Assembly: GCF_001431205.1 (NCBI RefSeq)
Contig: NZ_LGPC01000016.1
Coordinates: 386,141-450,140 of the forward strand
Source: Staphylococcus sp. NAM3COL9
GTDB taxonomy: Bacteria > Bacillota > Bacilli > Staphylococcales > Staphylococcaceae
Direction of reading: 5' to 3'
DNA: 64,000 nt
Below are positions 17,512 to 26,162 of the stretch, piece after piece. The notes under the pieces are model-generated. The model saw only the letters and a list, made by a program, of their open reading frames with translations. It searched no databases and had not been told where the DNA came from. The position numbers and the translations under genes are program-made. Position 1 is the stretch's first letter, and every line of letters begins with the position of its first letter.

Positions 17512-18867
17512 TTATGAGGCAGCATGTTTTTTGTATTGTTTATACATTAATGCAAGTACAACTAACCATAACGGTGTAAAGATAACACCTATTCGTGTCT
17601 CAGAATTCACAAATAATATCCCGAAAATAAATACAAAGAATACAATAATGCAAATCGACATGATTTTGCCACCTGGCATTCTATATTTACTCTGTTTATG
17701 TAAATCAGGTCGCGATTTCGTATATCTAAAATAAGCAATCATTATAAGTGTCCAAATCAATATATTTAACACTGTAGAAACAGTACTAATATAAACAAAC
17801 ACAGTTGTCGCATTTGGTATAAAATAATTCAATAGCACCGCGAACAATAGCAATGCACAAGTTACTAATATGGCTGTTACGGGTACACCATTACGATTAG
17901 TTACTTGAAATTTGGGTGGTGCTTGCTTTCTGTCTGCTAAACCAAACAACGTTCTACTATTAGCAAATATCCCACTATTACAAGCCGATGCCGCTGCAGT
18001 TAATACAACAAAGTTAATAATGCCTGCTGCGAACGGAATACCTACTAATGCAAACACTTTAACAAATGGACTACTACTAGCATCTAATTCATTCCAAGGT
18101 ATAATCGAAATAATTACCGCAATCGCACCAATATAAAATATTAATATTCTGAATGGTACATTGTTAATCGCTTGTGGTATCGTTTTATGCGGGTTTTTGG
18201 TTTCCCCTGCTGTAATACCAATCATTTCAATACCAAGGAAAGAAAAAATAGCCATTTGGAATGACATCAAGAATCCCGACATACCATTTGGGAAAATGCC
18301 ACCATTACTATAAATATTAGAAATACTCGCATGACCGAATGGCGTTTTATAAGCCATTATAATCATTGCGATACCTACAATAATCAATGCAATTATTGTA
18401 ACAACTTTAATAATTGCAAACCAAAATTCTAATTCACCAAATAACTTCGTGCTTAATAAGTTAAATGACATTAATAACAATATACAGGCAAGTGCAGATA
18501 ACCAGTTCGGAATTTCTGGATTCCAAAATGATACATACTTTGCAACCGCCGTTACTTCTGCCATACCTGAAATAATCCAGGTCAACCAATATGTCCATCC
18601 AGTTATAAAACCTGCTAACGGACCAACATATTCGTGTGTAATATCAGCAAATGAATTAAATTCAGTATTCGATAGTAACATTTCGCCCATTGCTCTCATG
18701 AACATAAACAATACAAAACCAACAATGATGTATGTAAGTAAAATTGAAGGGCCTGCTAAATGAATTGATTGTCCTGCACCTAAAAATAGGCCTGTCCCAA
18801 TCGCGCCACCTATTGCAATTAATTGTATGTGCCTATTGCTAAGTTCTCTTTTTAATCTCTCTGCCAT
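17512..18867 (-). CDS. APC superfamily amino acid permease (AAT/CycA-like)
   Basis: This 451-residue, 12-helix permease has the N-terminal RHIQLIAIGGAIGTGLFLGAG substrate and sodium/proton segment of the amino acid transporter (AAT) group. The EFWFAIIKVVTI and GxExxGITAGETKNP segments of this group follow. It resembles D-serine/D-alanine/glycine (CycA) and related permeases. The exact substrate is not readable from sequence. The upstream minus-strand leader contains a striking hairpin at 19010-19082. A nucleoside hydrolase gene follows closely downstream. Confidence 0.9.
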   Translation of the reverse strand: MAERLKRELSNRHIQLIAIGGAIGTGLFLGAGQSIHLAGPSILLTYIIVGFVLFMFMRAMGEMLLSNTEFNSFADITHEYVGPLAGFITGWTYWLTWIISGMAEVTAVAKYVSFWNPEIPNWLSALACILLLMSFNLLSTKLFGELEFWFAIIKVVTIIALIIVGIAMIIMAYKTPFGHASISNIYSNGGIFPNGMSGFLMSFQMAIFSFLGIEMIGITAGETKNPHKTIPQAINNVPFRILIFYIGAIAVIISIIPWNELDASSSPFVKVFALVGIPFAAGIINFVVLTAAASACNSGIFANSRTLFGLADRKQAPPKFQVTNRNGVPVTAILVTCALLLFAVLLNYFIPNATTVFVYISTVSTVLNILIWTLIMIAYFRYTKSRPDLHKQSKYRMPGGKIMSICIIVFFVFIFGILFVNSETRIGVIFTPLWLVVLALMYKQYKKHAAS

Positions 18868-19009
18868 AATTCCTAACCCCTTAATTCGAAATTTCCGTAC
18901 ATTTATATCATACTATTTTTCATAGATATGAGTTATAAATCAAAAATTCACTTTCTTAATCCCACTCTTGTAAAGATACATTAGCATCTCATGTATGTAT
19001 GCGCTTACA

Positions 19010-19124
19010 AATAAAAAGAAAAATGCACTTATTTATCCATATTCCTCCAATATTGAATGTGAATAATGTAACTCAGTGCATCATATTTTTAATTATGCAT
19101 ATAGATAGTCTACCCTTGATTATA
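19010..19124 (-). ncRNA. candidate small RNA or attenuator-type leader upstream of the permease
   Basis: In the gap between divergent genes, ATGCACT (19081-19075) pairs with AGTGCAT (19029-19023), enclosing a second helix, and is followed on the minus strand by TTTTTCTTTTTAT. A TATAAT lies on the minus strand at 19124-19119. Together these outline a transcript of about 100 bases ending at an intrinsic terminator, with the permease gene 150 bases further on. It could be a stand-alone RNA or a leader that attenuates the permease. No known riboswitch class was recognised. Confidence 0.4.
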
Positions 19125-19180
19125 TTTAAAAAACTGTTAAATTAAAAATATTAACTTATTTTTCTGTAAGGGGGTCTTCA

Positions 19181-20140
19181 ATGCGTGCGATTTTCATTGG
19201 TATTCTAGGAGCATTATTTTTTTCAGTCACTTTTATACTTAATCATTCAATGGCAAGTAGTGGCGGAAATTGGCTATTCAGTGCTTCGTTACGTTTTATA
19301 TTTATGTTTCCATTTCTTTTTATTTTCATATATATTAAAAAGCGCCATTCTCATGTACTCAAACATATTAAAACGCACTTTTTACAATGGCTACTTTGGA
19401 GTACACTCGGGTTTGTCTTTTTCTATATACCTATTACCTTTGTTTCTAACTATAGTCCAGGTTGGCTTATATCGGCAACATGGCAATTAACAATTATCTG
19501 TGGCTTATTACTTGCACCGTTCTTTTATGAGTATATTCAATTTGACAATCAATTAGTTAAGGTTAGAGAACGGGTTTCCTGGCGTTCTGTTGGCACTTCA
19601 AGTGTGATGGTTTTCGGTGTGGTACTTGTTCAGATTCCACAAGTTTCCACTATAGAAATGAAAACTTTTATTCTTTCCGTCCTTCCTTTAGTTATTGGAG
19701 CATTTAGTTACCCATTAGGCAATCGAAAAATGATGGAACTCGTAGACAACAAGTTAACTACAATAGAACGCATATATGGGATGACCCTTATTACGTTACC
19801 AATTTGGTTAGTAATCTTTGCTATTGGCGTGTTTAGTAGCGGATTGCCATCTCCAAACCAAGTATTACAATCATTTTTAGTAGCGATATTTTCAGGTATC
19901 ATAGCGACTACGCTTTTTTTCTATGCAACAAACATGGTGAAACATAATCAAGCGAAACTCGCAGCCGTTGAAGCCACTCAAGCTACTGAAATCATTTTCA
20001 CACTTATTGGTGAAATGCTCTTCTTAGGTTTACCTTTGCCAGATCCTGTTAGTATTGCAGGTATTATCATTATTACGCTAGGTATTTTTATATATAGTTT
20101 TATGAATGGTAAAATCAGAGAAAATAATAGTGAAATATAA
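19181..20140 (+). CDS. EamA/EmrE-type multidrug-like efflux transporter
   Basis: This 319-residue protein has ten predicted helices and the DMT-superfamily plan of the multidrug resistance efflux transporter family (PF13536-like). Features are the MRAIFIGILGALFFSVTFILN start, the GWLISATWQLTIICG segment in helix 4, and the late EATQATEIIFTLIGEM helix with conserved Glu. Its substrate is unknown. GGGGG lies just before the ATG at 19181. A TetR gene follows in the same direction but has its own promoter; it may regulate the transporter. Confidence 0.82.
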   Translation: MRAIFIGILGALFFSVTFILNHSMASSGGNWLFSASLRFIFMFPFLFIFIYIKKRHSHVLKHIKTHFLQWLLWSTLGFVFFYIPITFVSNYSPGWLISATWQLTIICGLLLAPFFYEYIQFDNQLVKVRERVSWRSVGTSSVMVFGVVLVQIPQVSTIEMKTFILSVLPLVIGAFSYPLGNRKMMELVDNKLTTIERIYGMTLITLPIWLVIFAIGVFSSGLPSPNQVLQSFLVAIFSGIIATTLFFYATNMVKHNQAKLAAVEATQATEIIFTLIGEMLFLGLPLPDPVSIAGIIIITLGIFIYSFMNGKIRENNSEI

Positions 20141-20265
20141 AAGTTTAATGAATTCTAAGTTGTCACACAACAATTGATACTATGCGTAAATATAATGTTA
20201 TACAATAGGTTTAAACTATGAAATATATATTGAAATTTTACAGTAGACTAAAAAAAACAGTCACA

Positions 20266-20294
20266 TTGACATTCACATTTGAAAGCAAGATAAT
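20266..20294 (+). promoter_or_regulatory. promoter of the TetR-type regulator gene
   Basis: TTGACA (20266-20271) and GATAAT (20289-20294) are separated by 17 bases, an almost ideal SigA promoter, about 50 bases before the start codon. Confidence 0.7.
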
Positions 20295-20345
20295 TTATAT
20301 AAATTAAAATCGCTAATTATATAAATCAGAGGAGGTTTGAGGTTA

Positions 20346-20909
20346 ATGACGGTAACACATGTTGATCCAAGAATTACCAGAACCAAAAAATTATTGATGG
20401 ATGCCTTTCGTGATATTGCTAAAGAAAAAAAGTTACAAACCATTACAGTGAAGGATATAACTGAACGCGCAACTGTTAACCGTGCCACATTCTATGCTCA
20501 CTTTTATGATAAATATGACATTATGGACTACACGTTGTCAGAAACCATTCTTAAAAATTTAAACGATAACTTAACGCTTGCTTCTGAACTTAATGAAGAA
20601 ACATTATGCGAAACGTTCATCACAATTACGAGTTATATTGAAGAAACACATAATGAATGTAAACTAAATAGTGCTGCTTACGGTGAAGTGGTTGAAAAGA
20701 GAGTGAAAGAAGAACTGGAAGATATTTTCTTAACGTTAATCGTACAAAAACACCCAACTGAAGATAGAGAAGCATTAGCTATGAGTGCTCGCTTTTTATC
20801 TTGGGGGCTCTATGGCACAGCTAAACATTGGTTTCATACAAGTAATACTTCTGCACATAACTATATCGAAAAAGCACTACCCTTGTTTATGAGTCAAGTA
20901 TTAAAATAA
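20346..20909 (+). CDS. TetR/AcrR family transcriptional regulator
   Basis: This 187-residue protein has an N-terminal TetR helix-turn-helix (about 10-60): TRTKKLLMDAFRDIAKEK, then ITVKDITERATVNRATFYAHFYDKYDI. A ligand-binding helical domain of the TetR_C type follows. I chose the start at 20346 because GGAGGT lies 9 bases upstream; the TTG at 20337 is too close to it. The regulated genes are probably itself and the preceding efflux transporter, as is usual for this arrangement, but no operator palindrome was confirmed. Confidence 0.88.
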   Translation: MTVTHVDPRITRTKKLLMDAFRDIAKEKKLQTITVKDITERATVNRATFYAHFYDKYDIMDYTLSETILKNLNDNLTLASELNEETLCETFITITSYIEETHNECKLNSAAYGEVVEKRVKEELEDIFLTLIVQKHPTEDREALAMSARFLSWGLYGTAKHWFHTSNTSAHNYIEKALPLFMSQVLK

Positions 20910-20917
20910 ATTATACA

Positions 20918-20962
20918 AAAAAGCCTCTAAAGCAACGCCTACTTGCTCTAGAGGCTTAATAT
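20918..20962. terminator. bidirectional terminator between tetR-like and protease genes
   Basis: AAGCCTCTAAAGCAA (20921-20935) pairs with TTGCTCTAGAGGCTT (20943-20957) with one mismatch and a 7-base loop. Confidence 0.85.
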
Positions 20963-20973
20963 TTTTCAAAAAA

Positions 20974-21768
20974 CTATTTTTTGTTTTCGTTAATAAAGTT
21001 TAATACATCACCAGTTAACGCGACACCATTATTACTTTCTCCTTCTATGCCACCGTAATGTAATCCTACTACTTCATTATTCGCATTAAAGATTGGAGAA
21101 CCAGAGTTGCCACCAAATGTACTCGCACCATATGTAAGTTTCGTGCCACTATTTGTTAATACTTCTCCCTTACTTTCCCACATTGTAGCTAATGATTTAT
21201 CACCAGGGTAGCCAGTTACTGTCACAGGATCGCCTTTACTAACACTTGATGCATCTTGAATCGTTGCGGGTTGCACCACATCACCTACAGATTGTCCTTC
21301 ATTATTTGTATTGAAATGTACAAGAACTAAATCTTCTTGACCAGGATAAGCTTGGATATCTTTTTCAGTAAACTCACCATTTGGAAATGATTCTTCATTT
21401 TTAGCTGAAGGTGCAAATGTCATATCGCCGTTTGAAAGATTAGCAACATGCTTATTTGTTAGTACAGTATTTTTATCTATGACTACGCCTGTCGCTATAT
21501 TTTCTCCCATATTAATATACCCTACCGATTGGTAATGACCTGTAGTTGTATTTTCAATTTGTGTTCTATCTTCATCAGGTAGTATAACCCTGGGCATAAC
21601 TTCTGATGACTGATTATTAGTTGTATTATCATTTTGTTGCGTCTCGTTTGGCTGATTTGTTGTATCGTTGTTTTGAGTATCCGTAGCTGCAGAACTACTA
21701 AATGGTGCAATTACGGATAATATTACTAAAGAAAAAACTATACTACCTATCATTTTTCTTATAAACAT
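20974..21768 (-). CDS. secreted glutamyl endopeptidase, V8 family
   Basis: This 264-residue trypsin-fold serine protease prepro-form has a signal peptide (about 1-28), then an Asn/Gln/Thr-rich propeptide (about 29-60). The mature start is at Val61 (VILPDEDRTQI), which aligns with the VILPNNDRHQI start of S. aureus V8 protease, where the free N-terminus helps bind the substrate Glu. The catalytic triad is visible as His in TNKHVA, Asp in QEDLVLVHF and Ser in GGNSGSP, and the S1 His in VVGLHYGG is present. The long Asp/Asn-Pro tail of V8 is missing, as in the S. epidermidis and other coagulase-negative enzymes. Arg60 before the mature end suggests maturation by a trypsin-like or different protease. 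Confidence 0.9.
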   Translation of the reverse strand: MFIRKMIGSIVFSLVILSVIAPFSSSAATDTQNNDTTNQPNETQQNDNTTNNQSSEVMPRVILPDEDRTQIENTTTGHYQSVGYINMGENIATGVVIDKNTVLTNKHVANLSNGDMTFAPSAKNEESFPNGEFTEKDIQAYPGQEDLVLVHFNTNNEGQSVGDVVQPATIQDASSVSKGDPVTVTGYPGDKSLATMWESKGEVLTNSGTKLTYGASTFGGNSGSPIFNANNEVVGLHYGGIEGESNNGVALTGDVLNFINENKK

Positions 21769-22080
21769 GAATAACCCTCCATCAAATATATTATACTATT
21801 AAAATTTAAAGAATTTTTCAAAAATAATCAAATAATTATATTAGATTCCGAAAATATATCACCTTAATTTATAAGTTTTTTAATAGTACATTCTTAGGTT
21901 ATACCCTATCTTCGAAAATAGTATCACTTTCAAAAGAACACATTTCTCTTTATGTCGTTTAGACGATAAATTAATAAACATGTTGTTTGCATTATATTTA
22001 TTGACGTAATACAATACACTTAAACAACACATGTTAGTTAGATAATACGTGTTGGTTAAATAAAGTTAGGAGGGATAGAC
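21769..22080. other. AT-rich intergenic region with tandem CATGTT-type repeats
   Basis: A 312-base gap between divergent genes. Near the LLM gene it holds three similar direct elements: CATGTTGTTT (21979-21988), CATGTTAGTT (22030-22039) and CGTGTTGGTT (22048-22057), the last two 18 bases apart. They may be regulator sites. No clear -10/-35 pair was found. Confidence 0.4.
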
Positions 22081-23052
22081 GTGACAACAATTCAAAAACA
22101 CAATGGTTTCAAACGGACTTTTCAACAGGATCATTTGACGTTAGGCTTAACGTTACCTTTTGATAATTCTGAACACATCGCATTGTCGTTGGAACATCAA
22201 GTTGATTTAGCACAATATGCTGAAACACTTGGATTTACGAGCCTTTTTGTACGGGACAGTCCACTTTATAGCCCACATTTAGGAAATGTAACGACAAACT
22301 ACGATCCGTTTGTATTTTTATCTTATCTCAGTGCCAAGACATCGAAAATCGCTCTCGGAACATCTAGTATTGTTGCTACATTACGTCATCCAATTCATAT
22401 AGCAAAAGCTGCTACTTCTCTTGACTTGATTTCAAATGAGCGATTATTATTAGGTGTTGCTACAGGAGATCGATCATTCGAATTTCCAGCTTTCAAGGTA
22501 AATACAGACCATTTAACTGAGCAATTTCAAACAGCGATAACCTCTATAAGTGATTTATGGAAAACACATTCGCCACAAATATCAAATTCTATATTTGAAT
22601 TATATGAGGATGCCGGTTTACAAATATTACCCAAACATAAGCATATTCCAATGTTTGCTACTGGATATTCAAACCAAGATATATCTTGGTTAAAAGAGCA
22701 CATGGATGGCTGGATGTTTTATCCACAAGATTTCCAGCGACAAAAGAAATTATTACAAGAGTGGCATCAAAACGATGTATTTAAACCTTTTATGCATCCA
22801 CTTGTTATCGATTTGTCGATGAATCCAGATGAGTTGGTTAAACCTATTAAAGGTGGTTATCGCTTAGGTAGAAATACTTTAATAAAAATATTAAAATCAT
22901 ATAAACGTATAGGTACGAATCATATTATGCTCCATTTAATTGAAAATGAAAGAACTTATAAAAATATATTAACAGAGGTTGGAAATTATGTTATTCCACA
23001 CTTCCCACCTCATGAATTACAGGAGGAAAAAAATTATGACACTATTAGATAG
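22081..23052 (+). CDS. LLM-class flavin-dependent oxidoreductase
   Basis: This 323-residue luciferase-like monooxygenase fold protein uses FMNH2 or F420-type chemistry to oxidise an unknown substrate; staphylococci use flavin. Family features are the LAQYAETLGFTSLFVRD segment, the TSSIVATLRHPIHIAKAATSLDLISNERLLLGVATGD core, and an HMDGWMFYPQD segment. Translation starts at a GTG at 22081 behind AGGAGGG. Its end overlaps the next gene (DUF896) by 17 bases, so the two are coupled. Confidence 0.88.
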   Translation: MTTIQKHNGFKRTFQQDHLTLGLTLPFDNSEHIALSLEHQVDLAQYAETLGFTSLFVRDSPLYSPHLGNVTTNYDPFVFLSYLSAKTSKIALGTSSIVATLRHPIHIAKAATSLDLISNERLLLGVATGDRSFEFPAFKVNTDHLTEQFQTAITSISDLWKTHSPQISNSIFELYEDAGLQILPKHKHIPMFATGYSNQDISWLKEHMDGWMFYPQDFQRQKKLLQEWHQNDVFKPFMHPLVIDLSMNPDELVKPIKGGYRLGRNTLIKILKSYKRIGTNHIMLHLIENERTYKNILTEVGNYVIPHFPPHELQEEKNYDTIR

Positions 23053-23269
23053 AATTAATATACTCGCAAATAAAGCAAAAGTTGAAACATTGAGCATTGA
23101 AGAAAAACAAGAACAACATGTATTAAGACAAGAATATTTACAAATGATTCGTGGCCAAGTCGTTAACACATTCTCAACTTTGAAAGTCGTTGACCCTTTA
23201 GGTGAAGACATTACACCAGATAAAGTATATAAATTACGTGAAGATATGGGCACTTTAGATTTAAATTAA
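23036..23269 (+). CDS. DUF896 family protein (YnzC-like)
   Basis: This 77-residue protein is of the DUF896/YnzC family. Characteristic features are LLDRINILANKAKVETLSIEEKQEQ, then LRQEYLQMIRGQV and a C-terminal VVDPLGEDITPDKVYKLRE. The start is 23036, behind CAGGAGG inside the end of the LLM gene. The Bacillus homologue is a small helical-hairpin cytoplasmic protein of uncertain function linked to the SOS operon yneA-yneB-ynzC. Here the partner is an LLM oxidoreductase. Confidence 0.92.
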   Translation: MTLLDRINILANKAKVETLSIEEKQEQHVLRQEYLQMIRGQVVNTFSTLKVVDPLGEDITPDKVYKLREDMGTLDLN

Positions 23270-23298
23270 ATCTATGACTATATAATAAATATTCATAA

Positions 23299-23350
23299 AA
23301 AAAACGGTTGTTCGCTTTCAAGTCCAAGCGAACAACCGTTTACTATTTTT
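23299..23350. terminator. bidirectional terminator between DUF896 and fructosamine kinase genes
   Basis: A perfect stem of about 16 bases (23302-23317 with 23326-23341) is flanked by A-run and T-run. Confidence 0.9.
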
Positions 23351-23377
23351 GAGTTTCACAAAATGCAATTACTTATA

Positions 23378-24235
23378 TCAATCGTTTAAAATTTGTTGCA
23401 TTGAACGATCAACATTACTCGCATACATATTTCCAAATTTCACTAAGTGTACCATTAATAAATAAAGTCTATAAAATTCTAGACGTACCTCTGCACCCTC
23501 ACCCAATGGATAATGCTTATTATATTCATCATAAAATGCTTGATTAAAACCACCAAACACAGTAGTAATACCTAAATCAAATTCTCTATCACCATATAAT
23601 GGTGATGGATCAAATAGTGCAGGCGAACCATCTTCTAAGAACATATAGTTGCCTCCCCATAAGTCTCCATGCAATAAGGATGGTTTACTTGTATGCTTAT
23701 TCAACGCATCTACAATGACCTTACGTACATGTTTATATGTTTGAGCATCGTCATCTGTCCAGCGTTTTAATCTCAACAATTCATCTTTTAAATGGTCCAG
23801 TCGGCGTTCCACGAATAATGTCGTCCATGAATCTGTCCAGCTATTATCAAATGAAATATCTCCACCTTCATAAGGTAAATCAAAGCCAAATCTTCCAGAT
23901 GATTGTTGTTGACTATGCATTTTCGCAACAAGCTGTCCTAATTCTCTTTGACTACCAGTCGTGCCTTCAGCTAAAAAGGATAATAGTAAATAAGCATCGC
24001 CATTAATTTCTCCGCTTCCAATCACTTTAGGCGCAGTAATTTGAGCTTGTTCAAAAAGGTTTAAACCTGCAATTTCTGCTGCAAAGAAAGCTTCATTACG
24101 GACACGTTGTATGAGCAAAAAATAAGTTTCATCTGGTGTTTTTACTCGAAATGCTTCATTCACATCTCCACCGCCAACAGATGAAATAGATTCTATATGA
24201 CTTAATGGAAGTTGTGCTTGCCATTCTGGTTTCAT
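23378..24235 (-). CDS. fructosamine kinase family protein
   Basis: This 285-residue kinase of the fructosamine/ketosamine-3-kinase group (APH-like fold) phosphorylates sugars attached to protein amines, as a step in deglycation. It shows the N-lobe SSVGGGDVNEAFRV (nucleotide-loop region), the catalytic LLHGDLWGGN (Asp in HGDLW and Asn), and the metal-binding Asp in ALFDPSPLYGDREFD. The length is typical. GGGAGGG lies just before the ATG. Confidence 0.9.
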   Translation of the reverse strand: MKPEWQAQLPLSHIESISSVGGGDVNEAFRVKTPDETYFLLIQRVRNEAFFAAEIAGLNLFEQAQITAPKVIGSGEINGDAYLLLSFLAEGTTGSQRELGQLVAKMHSQQQSSGRFGFDLPYEGGDISFDNSWTDSWTTLFVERRLDHLKDELLRLKRWTDDDAQTYKHVRKVIVDALNKHTSKPSLLHGDLWGGNYMFLEDGSPALFDPSPLYGDREFDLGITTVFGGFNQAFYDEYNKHYPLGEGAEVRLEFYRLYLLMVHLVKFGNMYASNVDRSMQQILND

Positions 24236-24500
24236 TTGTATCCCTCCCTAACTATTAAATTATAATATCAATACTTAATTATTATTACCGTTTTCAACAC
24301 ATATTAATCAATAATGCTTATTGCCATACTTTTTATGTGACACTTCTTAAAATTCTCTTGATTTACTCTAGGCATATATTCAGTAAAATGCTAGTCTATT
24401 AAAGACATCATTTTCAATATAGCTAATAACATAAATTAACTTTTGGCTTAAGTACATATTTTCAATACTAATAAAATTCGATTAATGGAGTGATAATCTC

Positions 24501-25565
24501 ATGTATAAACTAATCAAACCTATTTTATTTCAATATGATCCTGAAAAAGCACATGGTATGACTATCGACGCACTGAAATTCGTACAAAAACATTCTAAAT
24601 TATTACCAGTCATCGAACAATTATTTAATTATGAGCATGAGATACTACATCAAGAAATTCATGGTATTCCTTTTGACAATCCAATTGGTCTTGCAGCAGG
24701 ATTTGATAAATCTTGTGAAGTCCCTAAAGCTTTAGAAAAAGCTGGTTTTGGTGCTATAGAGCTCGGTGGCGTTACACCTAAACCACAACCTGGTAATTCA
24801 AAACCACGTATGTACCGATTAGTTGAGGATAACGCTTTGATTAATCGTATGGGCTTCAATAATTTAGGTATGAATAAGGCACTTAGTAATTTACGTAAAT
24901 ACCGCTATCAAGTACCAGTAGGTTTAAATGTCGGCGTGAATAAATTTACTGATTATGAATCACGTTATCAAGATTATATAAAAGTAATCGATACATTTAG
25001 AAATGATATAACTTTCTTCACTGTGAATATTAGCTCACCTAACACTAAAAATTTACAAAGCTTCCATGACAAAGATGAATTCTCACAGCTTTGTTCTGCA
25101 ATTCAATCTTATAAAGACAGTCACGATATCAACGTTCCTATTTTTATCAAGTTGACTTCAGATCTTGATTTAGATAGTTTAGGTCGTATGTTACACCCCA
25201 TCGTTGAAACTTTTGATGGTATTATTTTGGCTAATACCACTCAAAAACGTGAACAGTTACATTCTGACAATCGACATGAAACTGGTGGTTTGAGTGGCAG
25301 ACCACTATTTGAACGTAATCTAGAACTCATTTCTTATGCATATAAACAAACAAATGGTCAATTTTTAATTATTGGTACTGGTGGTATATTTAATACAAAT
25401 GACGTTATTACAATGATGCGTCATGGCGCTTCACTCGTACAACTTTATAGTGCTTTAGTATTTGAAGGACCAGGACTAACTAAAAAATTAAATAAAAACT
25501 TGGCAAAATACCTTAAAACAGAAGGTTATGAACATATAAGTGATATTATAGGATTAGACGTATAA
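24501..25565 (+). CDS. pyrD: dihydroorotate dehydrogenase (quinone), class 2
   Basis: This 354-residue class 2 enzyme oxidises dihydroorotate to orotate at the membrane in pyrimidine synthesis, using quinone. The short N-terminal amphipathic helical region (about 1-45) is the quinone and membrane domain that class 1 enzymes lack. FMN-site motifs are NPIGLAAGFDKSCE, the RMGFNNLGMN segment, VGVN..., FTVNISSPNTKNLQ (catalytic Ser), and IGTGGIFNTND near the end. It is monocistronic here, away from the main pyr operon. Confidence 0.96.
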   Translation: MYKLIKPILFQYDPEKAHGMTIDALKFVQKHSKLLPVIEQLFNYEHEILHQEIHGIPFDNPIGLAAGFDKSCEVPKALEKAGFGAIELGGVTPKPQPGNSKPRMYRLVEDNALINRMGFNNLGMNKALSNLRKYRYQVPVGLNVGVNKFTDYESRYQDYIKVIDTFRNDITFFTVNISSPNTKNLQSFHDKDEFSQLCSAIQSYKDSHDINVPIFIKLTSDLDLDSLGRMLHPIVETFDGIILANTTQKREQLHSDNRHETGGLSGRPLFERNLELISYAYKQTNGQFLIIGTGGIFNTNDVITMMRHGASLVQLYSALVFEGPGLTKKLNKNLAKYLKTEGYEHISDIIGLDV

Positions 25566-25642
25566 AATTCAGCAATTATTTAATTTAAACTCATATTACA
25601 TTATTTTTATTAGGGTATGTAAATAATAAAGGAGGCGCTATT

Positions 25643-26065
25643 ATGTACAAGAAAGTACTATTAGCTTATGACTTTGGCAACACATTCGATAACGTTCCGA
25701 AAGAACTACAAAACTTAACTGCTGGCGTAGATGACGCTGAAATTACAATTTTCAATGTTATTTCTGAAGGAGAGTTGCAAACCTCATTACGCTATGATGG
25801 TAAACATTTTGAAGAATTAGCGAACGAAAAAGGCAAAAAACTAGATTCATTTGTGCAAAAATTAGAAGATCTCGGTTTAAATGTTCGCGTGAGATTTAGT
25901 ACAGGATACATCAAGCAATCTATTCTACAAGAAGTTGAAGAAAATCAATATGACATTATCGTCATGAGTAATAAACGTGCAAAACCAGACATTAAAAATG
26001 TCCTTGGTAATGTCACTCATAAGATTGCTAACAGCGCGAATCTCCCTGTATTAATTATAAAATAA
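25643..26065 (+). CDS. universal stress protein family
   Basis: This 140-residue single UspA domain has the N-terminal strand KKVLLAYDFG (nucleotide-contact Asp) and the late GNVTHKIANSANLPVLIIK, which matches the UspA ATP-binding G-x2-G-x9-S/T motif in a changed form (G-N-V-T-H). AAAGGAGG lies 8 bases before ATG. Regulation by SigB is common for this family in staphylococci, but I saw no good SigB promoter. Function in stress survival is inferred. Confidence 0.88.
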   Translation: MYKKVLLAYDFGNTFDNVPKELQNLTAGVDDAEITIFNVISEGELQTSLRYDGKHFEELANEKGKKLDSFVQKLEDLGLNVRVRFSTGYIKQSILQEVEENQYDIIVMSNKRAKPDIKNVLGNVTHKIANSANLPVLIIK

Positions 26066-26076
26066 TAGCCATATAA

Positions 26077-26121
26077 ATAAAGGAACCTTCCATTTCAAAC
26101 TTGGAAGCTTCCTTTATTTTA
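26077..26121. terminator. bidirectional terminator between usp and HAD genes
   Basis: TAAAGGAACCTTCCA (26078-26092) pairs with TGGAAGCTTCCTTTA (26102-26116), with one mismatch. Confidence 0.85.
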
Positions 26122-26162
26122 TTTAGAATTTCCGTCGATTATTTTCGACTTCTATGTATGCT

